From Sphagnum compactum (Eukaryota; Bryophyta; Sphagnopsida; Sphagnales), in the NCBI GenBank assembly GCA_965153455.1, contig OZ234498.1:17174001-17238000 (forward strand): 64,000 bases of DNA, in the 5' to 3' direction. The notes under the pieces are model-generated. The model made no database searches and was not told the DNA's origin. It was given only the letters and a program-made list of their open reading frames with translations. This document shows, in pieces, positions 61,069 through 64,000 of the stretch; positions within the stretch are counted from its first letter, which is position 1, and every line of letters starts with the position of its first letter. The position numbers were made by a program, and so were the translations under genes.

Positions 61069-62321
61069 ACAAAGAGTTGGAGGCCATCGAGCTGCACCAT
61101 ATCCCCTTTTTTGGTCGGAAAAATTTCAAAGCATGATAGACCAATTGATGAGTATATATGCCAGTGTTGTGCAGTATTTGAATTTGTTAGTAACCCCTGG
61201 TTCTGGGTTTTTGAAATTTTAAAATAGCAAACCACTGGAACCTTTTGTTTAGAGGAGTAAAACATATTTCAGAGCTGAAAGACATCAGTGGCACCCCAGC
61301 AAAACAAATTTGTGGAATCTGAAATGGGTTTTAGTTGTGGAAGAAAATCAATAAAATTAAGTTGATGTTTTTCTTGGGGTTAGGGTTTAGGCAAAGAGTC
61401 AGGGAAATCTTGAAATTTGGCACAAAATTTGGATAAACTAGAAAAAGAAAGTGTACGGTATTTATCAAAATGAAATCCACCCACAACCCTTTGTGTAATT
61501 ATTTGATGAATGTTCATAATCATTTTTTCATCCATCTTTTGCATCCACATTCATCTCTCCACATGCACACTCAAAGCTCACTGACAAAGGCCAAAGCACA
61601 TGTCAACAATTTATTGCAAAATATCAGTTTTCTGTAGTTATTTGTTGTTGGAACCCAGTTTAATGTGAACGAGGCTTTTTTTTTTGTTTGGGGTGTTCAT
61701 GTTTTTATGCTTGTGACTTTGTTGAGCTGCACCTTCAAGCAAGGACCATGCATTTATTTGAGGCTAGCTATAACACCTTTATAATGATACAAATATTGGC
61801 CCCTTATGAACAAAAATAGGTAATGTTCAAGTATAACCTATATTGTTGAAGATTGTGAAATTGTGACCTAAAATGGTGTGAAAATGGATGTGGATTAGGT
61901 TTTCTTTTTCAAGGATGAATGCAAATCAATCTTTGCTCTTGTGTATTATGTTGGCTCTTTGTGTGTGAATGGAGGTCATGAACACAGACGTTTAGGGTTG
62001 CATTATAGTTGTGATAATGGAATTGATGATCCTATGGGTGATGTATTAAATATTCCCCAACAAGCCATGTCAGGCACATTTTTGGGCATTTTGTTTTGCA
62101 CCTTTTTTCACCTTATATGGTTCTATGCAAAACCATGTTGTGCAGTTTATTTATTTATTTATTTTTAAATTATAATTTTTAATAATTTTTATTTAATAAA
62201 TTTAAAAGGTTTATGCATGTTTTTGCTATCCCAAACCAATTTCAAACCTAGCAACTCTCCAGGAACATTGAAATGTCTTGTTATTTTATAATTATTAGTG
62301 TGGCCTGTGTTGTTGGCCCAA
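61069..62321. other. Intergenic DNA, nothing recognised
   Basis: It contains a lone CCAGTGTTGTGCAG near 61160, resembling a hAT end but without a partner. A short frame at 61941-62168 has no known domain. Confidence 0.45.
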
Positions 62322-63177
62322 GCGCGAACCGGTGTTGGGTGGTTCTCATCTTTGAAATACAAAGCCAAAGGAGAAGTAAAAAAAGAGTAGTAAAAAAAAT
62401 ACTTTTTTTTCGAATTGCAAAATATGTTTCTTTTCATTTTTCTTCATTTTGACCCCTCCTACTTCATTAGTGCATAACTTTCTACTTTTTTTGGGTACAA
62501 ATTGAGTGATTTAAACTGCTCTAAAATCGCCACCTTAAGTTCTACAAATCATTTTCTAATTCTAAAGGTAATTGAATTATATTTAAGAATGTTTTGAGGG
62601 ATTTGAAAATAGGCTATGAACTATTTGATTGAGAATGTTTTGTAAAAACGAGCCCCCTTACTTTGAGGGGCTGTAATTTTCTTGCCTCTGGTCCATTTTT
62701 GTTGATTTTTATTGCGATACATGCGCAAAGAGGAGGTCTTCATCTATTCTTTGGACACCATAAACAATGAGGCCGTCTTGCAAACTGGCGAGAAATCCTA
62801 CCTTAAATGTATTATGACTTGCCTCTATCGTAGAGGTAGCTAAAAAAGTAGCAAGATTTTAACAAACTTAGCTTTCTGACTGTTTGATAGTCAAACTTGG
62901 CCAAATCCTCATTCATTATGGCAGTCGCCTTCATATACTATAATTTTAGTTTTTTTTAAAACTTAAAGTTTTTACTTTTTATTTTTTACCATGAGAACCA
63001 GTCCGGTTTTCAGATTGGATGCCAAATGGTTCTCACTGGGTGGTTTTCACCTCCAGTGAAAAGCTTCAATCTAGTTTTCATGGCGGTCCTCATTGGCCAA
63101 TCCTCACTGAGAATCTGACTGAAAACAGATGCCAGTTTTCAGCCAGTAGGTGAGAACTGTCCAAGACTGGTGTGAAC
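62322..63177. mobile_element. Non-autonomous hAT element, CpG-decayed target duplication
   Basis: The element is 62330-63169 (840 bp). Its left end CGGTGTTGGGTGGTTCTCAT pairs imperfectly with the right end read inverted, CAGTCTTGGACAGTTCTCAC. The flanking 8-mers are GCGCGAAC (62322-62329) and GTGTGAAC (63170-63177), which differ only by two C-to-T changes, both at CpG sites. Subterminal GGTTCTCA/GGTTTTCA-type motifs recur inside. No transposase is encoded. Confidence 0.72.
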
Positions 63178-63290
63178 CCATTACCAAATAGGAAACTCAA
63201 CATGTGAACATTCTTTTGCAATGTATGTATCAATTTTTTGAATAGCCAAATACGAAAGGAAATCATGCTTGAATTGAATGGTAAGCCCTC

Positions 63291-63748
63291 AAGTGTTACC
63301 ACATTCTCAACTGATTTTTCATTCCAAAACCTGGTTTTTTGGATTTATTTGAATTTTCAGCTGCAGAAATCACTTAAAAATCAATATCTCCCACATTCTG
63401 AATCCAAATCTTACCAAATAAACTCCATTAAATCCTGCTCATCAAGATCTTTCCAACCACACCAAAGGCACATTTCAATTCCTCTGAAATTTTCAGCTAT
63501 GATATAATTTAATTTTCAGAAAAAAAATCATTCAATATTCAAGAACTTTTGCATCGCAAGTCCAAACGTCATGTAACCAAGCCCATGCACCCCTCCTCAT
63601 CGAAAGCTTTCCAAAGACACCAAGAACATGATGAACCAAGCCCATGCACCCCTCCTCATTGAAAGCCACCAAGAACATGATCTGAAGCATCCCAGTTCGG
63701 TGGATCTCATAATTACAAAACAAAACAAACAAACTACCTTCCTTCATA
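63291..63748 (+). repeat. Dispersed repeat family C, copy 2
   Basis: Same orientation and order of blocks as 15094-15490. This copy has an internal tandem duplication of about 50-58 bases around 63577-63680 (two CCAAGCCCATGCACCCCTCC blocks), which accounts for most of its extra length. Confidence 0.8.
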
Positions 63749-63839
63749 ACAAGACTACATATTCCAATATTCTTTCTATGCTTGCTATTTTTTTAGTATA
63801 TTCTTATTTCTTATTTTCAAAAGATTACAAAAGAAAGGG

Positions 63840-64000
63840 CCAGAGTGAACTAACACCCATCAGTGCATAATGAAGGATGGATGTTAAGTGCTCAAAAAAC
63901 AACTTTTTGTTGGGTTCCAATTCCTTAGTTAACCATGGTGGTTAATTAGTTGCTTTTATTATTAAGGTGAAAACATGATCAAGTATACATTTCATGATTC
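63840..64000 (-). mobile_element. MITE family B, partial copy cut by window end
   Basis: It starts CCAGAGTGAACTAACACCCA and continues with ATGAAGGATGG and TTTTGTTGGGTTCCAATTCC. This matches the reverse complement of the right half of the 59213-59599 element. The rest lies beyond the window. Confidence 0.75.

Noticed and set aside
1-64000. tRNA, rRNA or other structured RNA genes
   Set aside because: Scanning by eye for typical T-loop and cloverleaf sequence gave no convincing candidate; a covariance-model search would be needed to exclude them.

Overview
This is an AT-rich nuclear segment of a land plant. Its intron-bearing genes include one for a chloroplast-targeted protein (peroxiredoxin Q), and one encodes a cell-wall xyloglucan endotransglucosylase/hydrolase. 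Genes are sparse: four credible protein-coding genes in 64 kb, separated by long stretches of old, stop-riddled transposon relics and miniature elements. The style of the relics suggests a non-flowering vascular plant (gymnosperm or fern). That is a weak inference, and the sequence alone does not settle the species.

Layout. 1-13.9 kb: repeats only, including a non-LTR retroelement relic (2.7-3.7 kb, minus) and a Tourist-like MITE (4.7 kb). 14.0-14.8 kb: intronless RMA-type membrane-anchored RING E3 ligase gene (plus). 18.9-20.7 kb: four-exon peroxiredoxin Q gene (minus), convergent with the RING gene. 21-27.9 kb: repeats, including a degenerate array of hairpin-centred units. 28.0-31.4 kb: nine-exon lipase-like alpha/beta hydrolase gene (minus). 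32-52 kb: a repeat desert with tandem duplications, MITEs (one interrupted by another insertion), a hAT-like transposase pseudogene, a Ty3/gypsy integrase relic followed by a second decayed ORF, and an inverted copy of a repeat also found at 21 kb. 52.8-53.8 kb: intronless XTH gene (minus). 55.7-64 kb: a 50-bp tandem array, MITEs, and two non-autonomous hAT elements with recognisable 8-bp target-site duplications.

The three spliced or regulated genes (RING ligase, PrxQ, hydrolase) each start in a short CpG-containing, GC-richer patch. The rest of the window is CpG-poor and TG/CA-rich, as expected from long-term methylation decay. A similar patch with a TATA-like box lies about 1.6 kb upstream of the XTH start codon and suggests a long, possibly spliced 5' leader.

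The four genes do not form a pathway or cluster. They act in ER protein quality control, plastid redox defence, lipid or ester hydrolysis, and cell-wall remodelling. I looked for an undescribed system and found none I could support. The most informative material is the transposon archaeology: several element families defined from copies within this one window, nested insertion, and target-site duplications that differ only by CpG decay.
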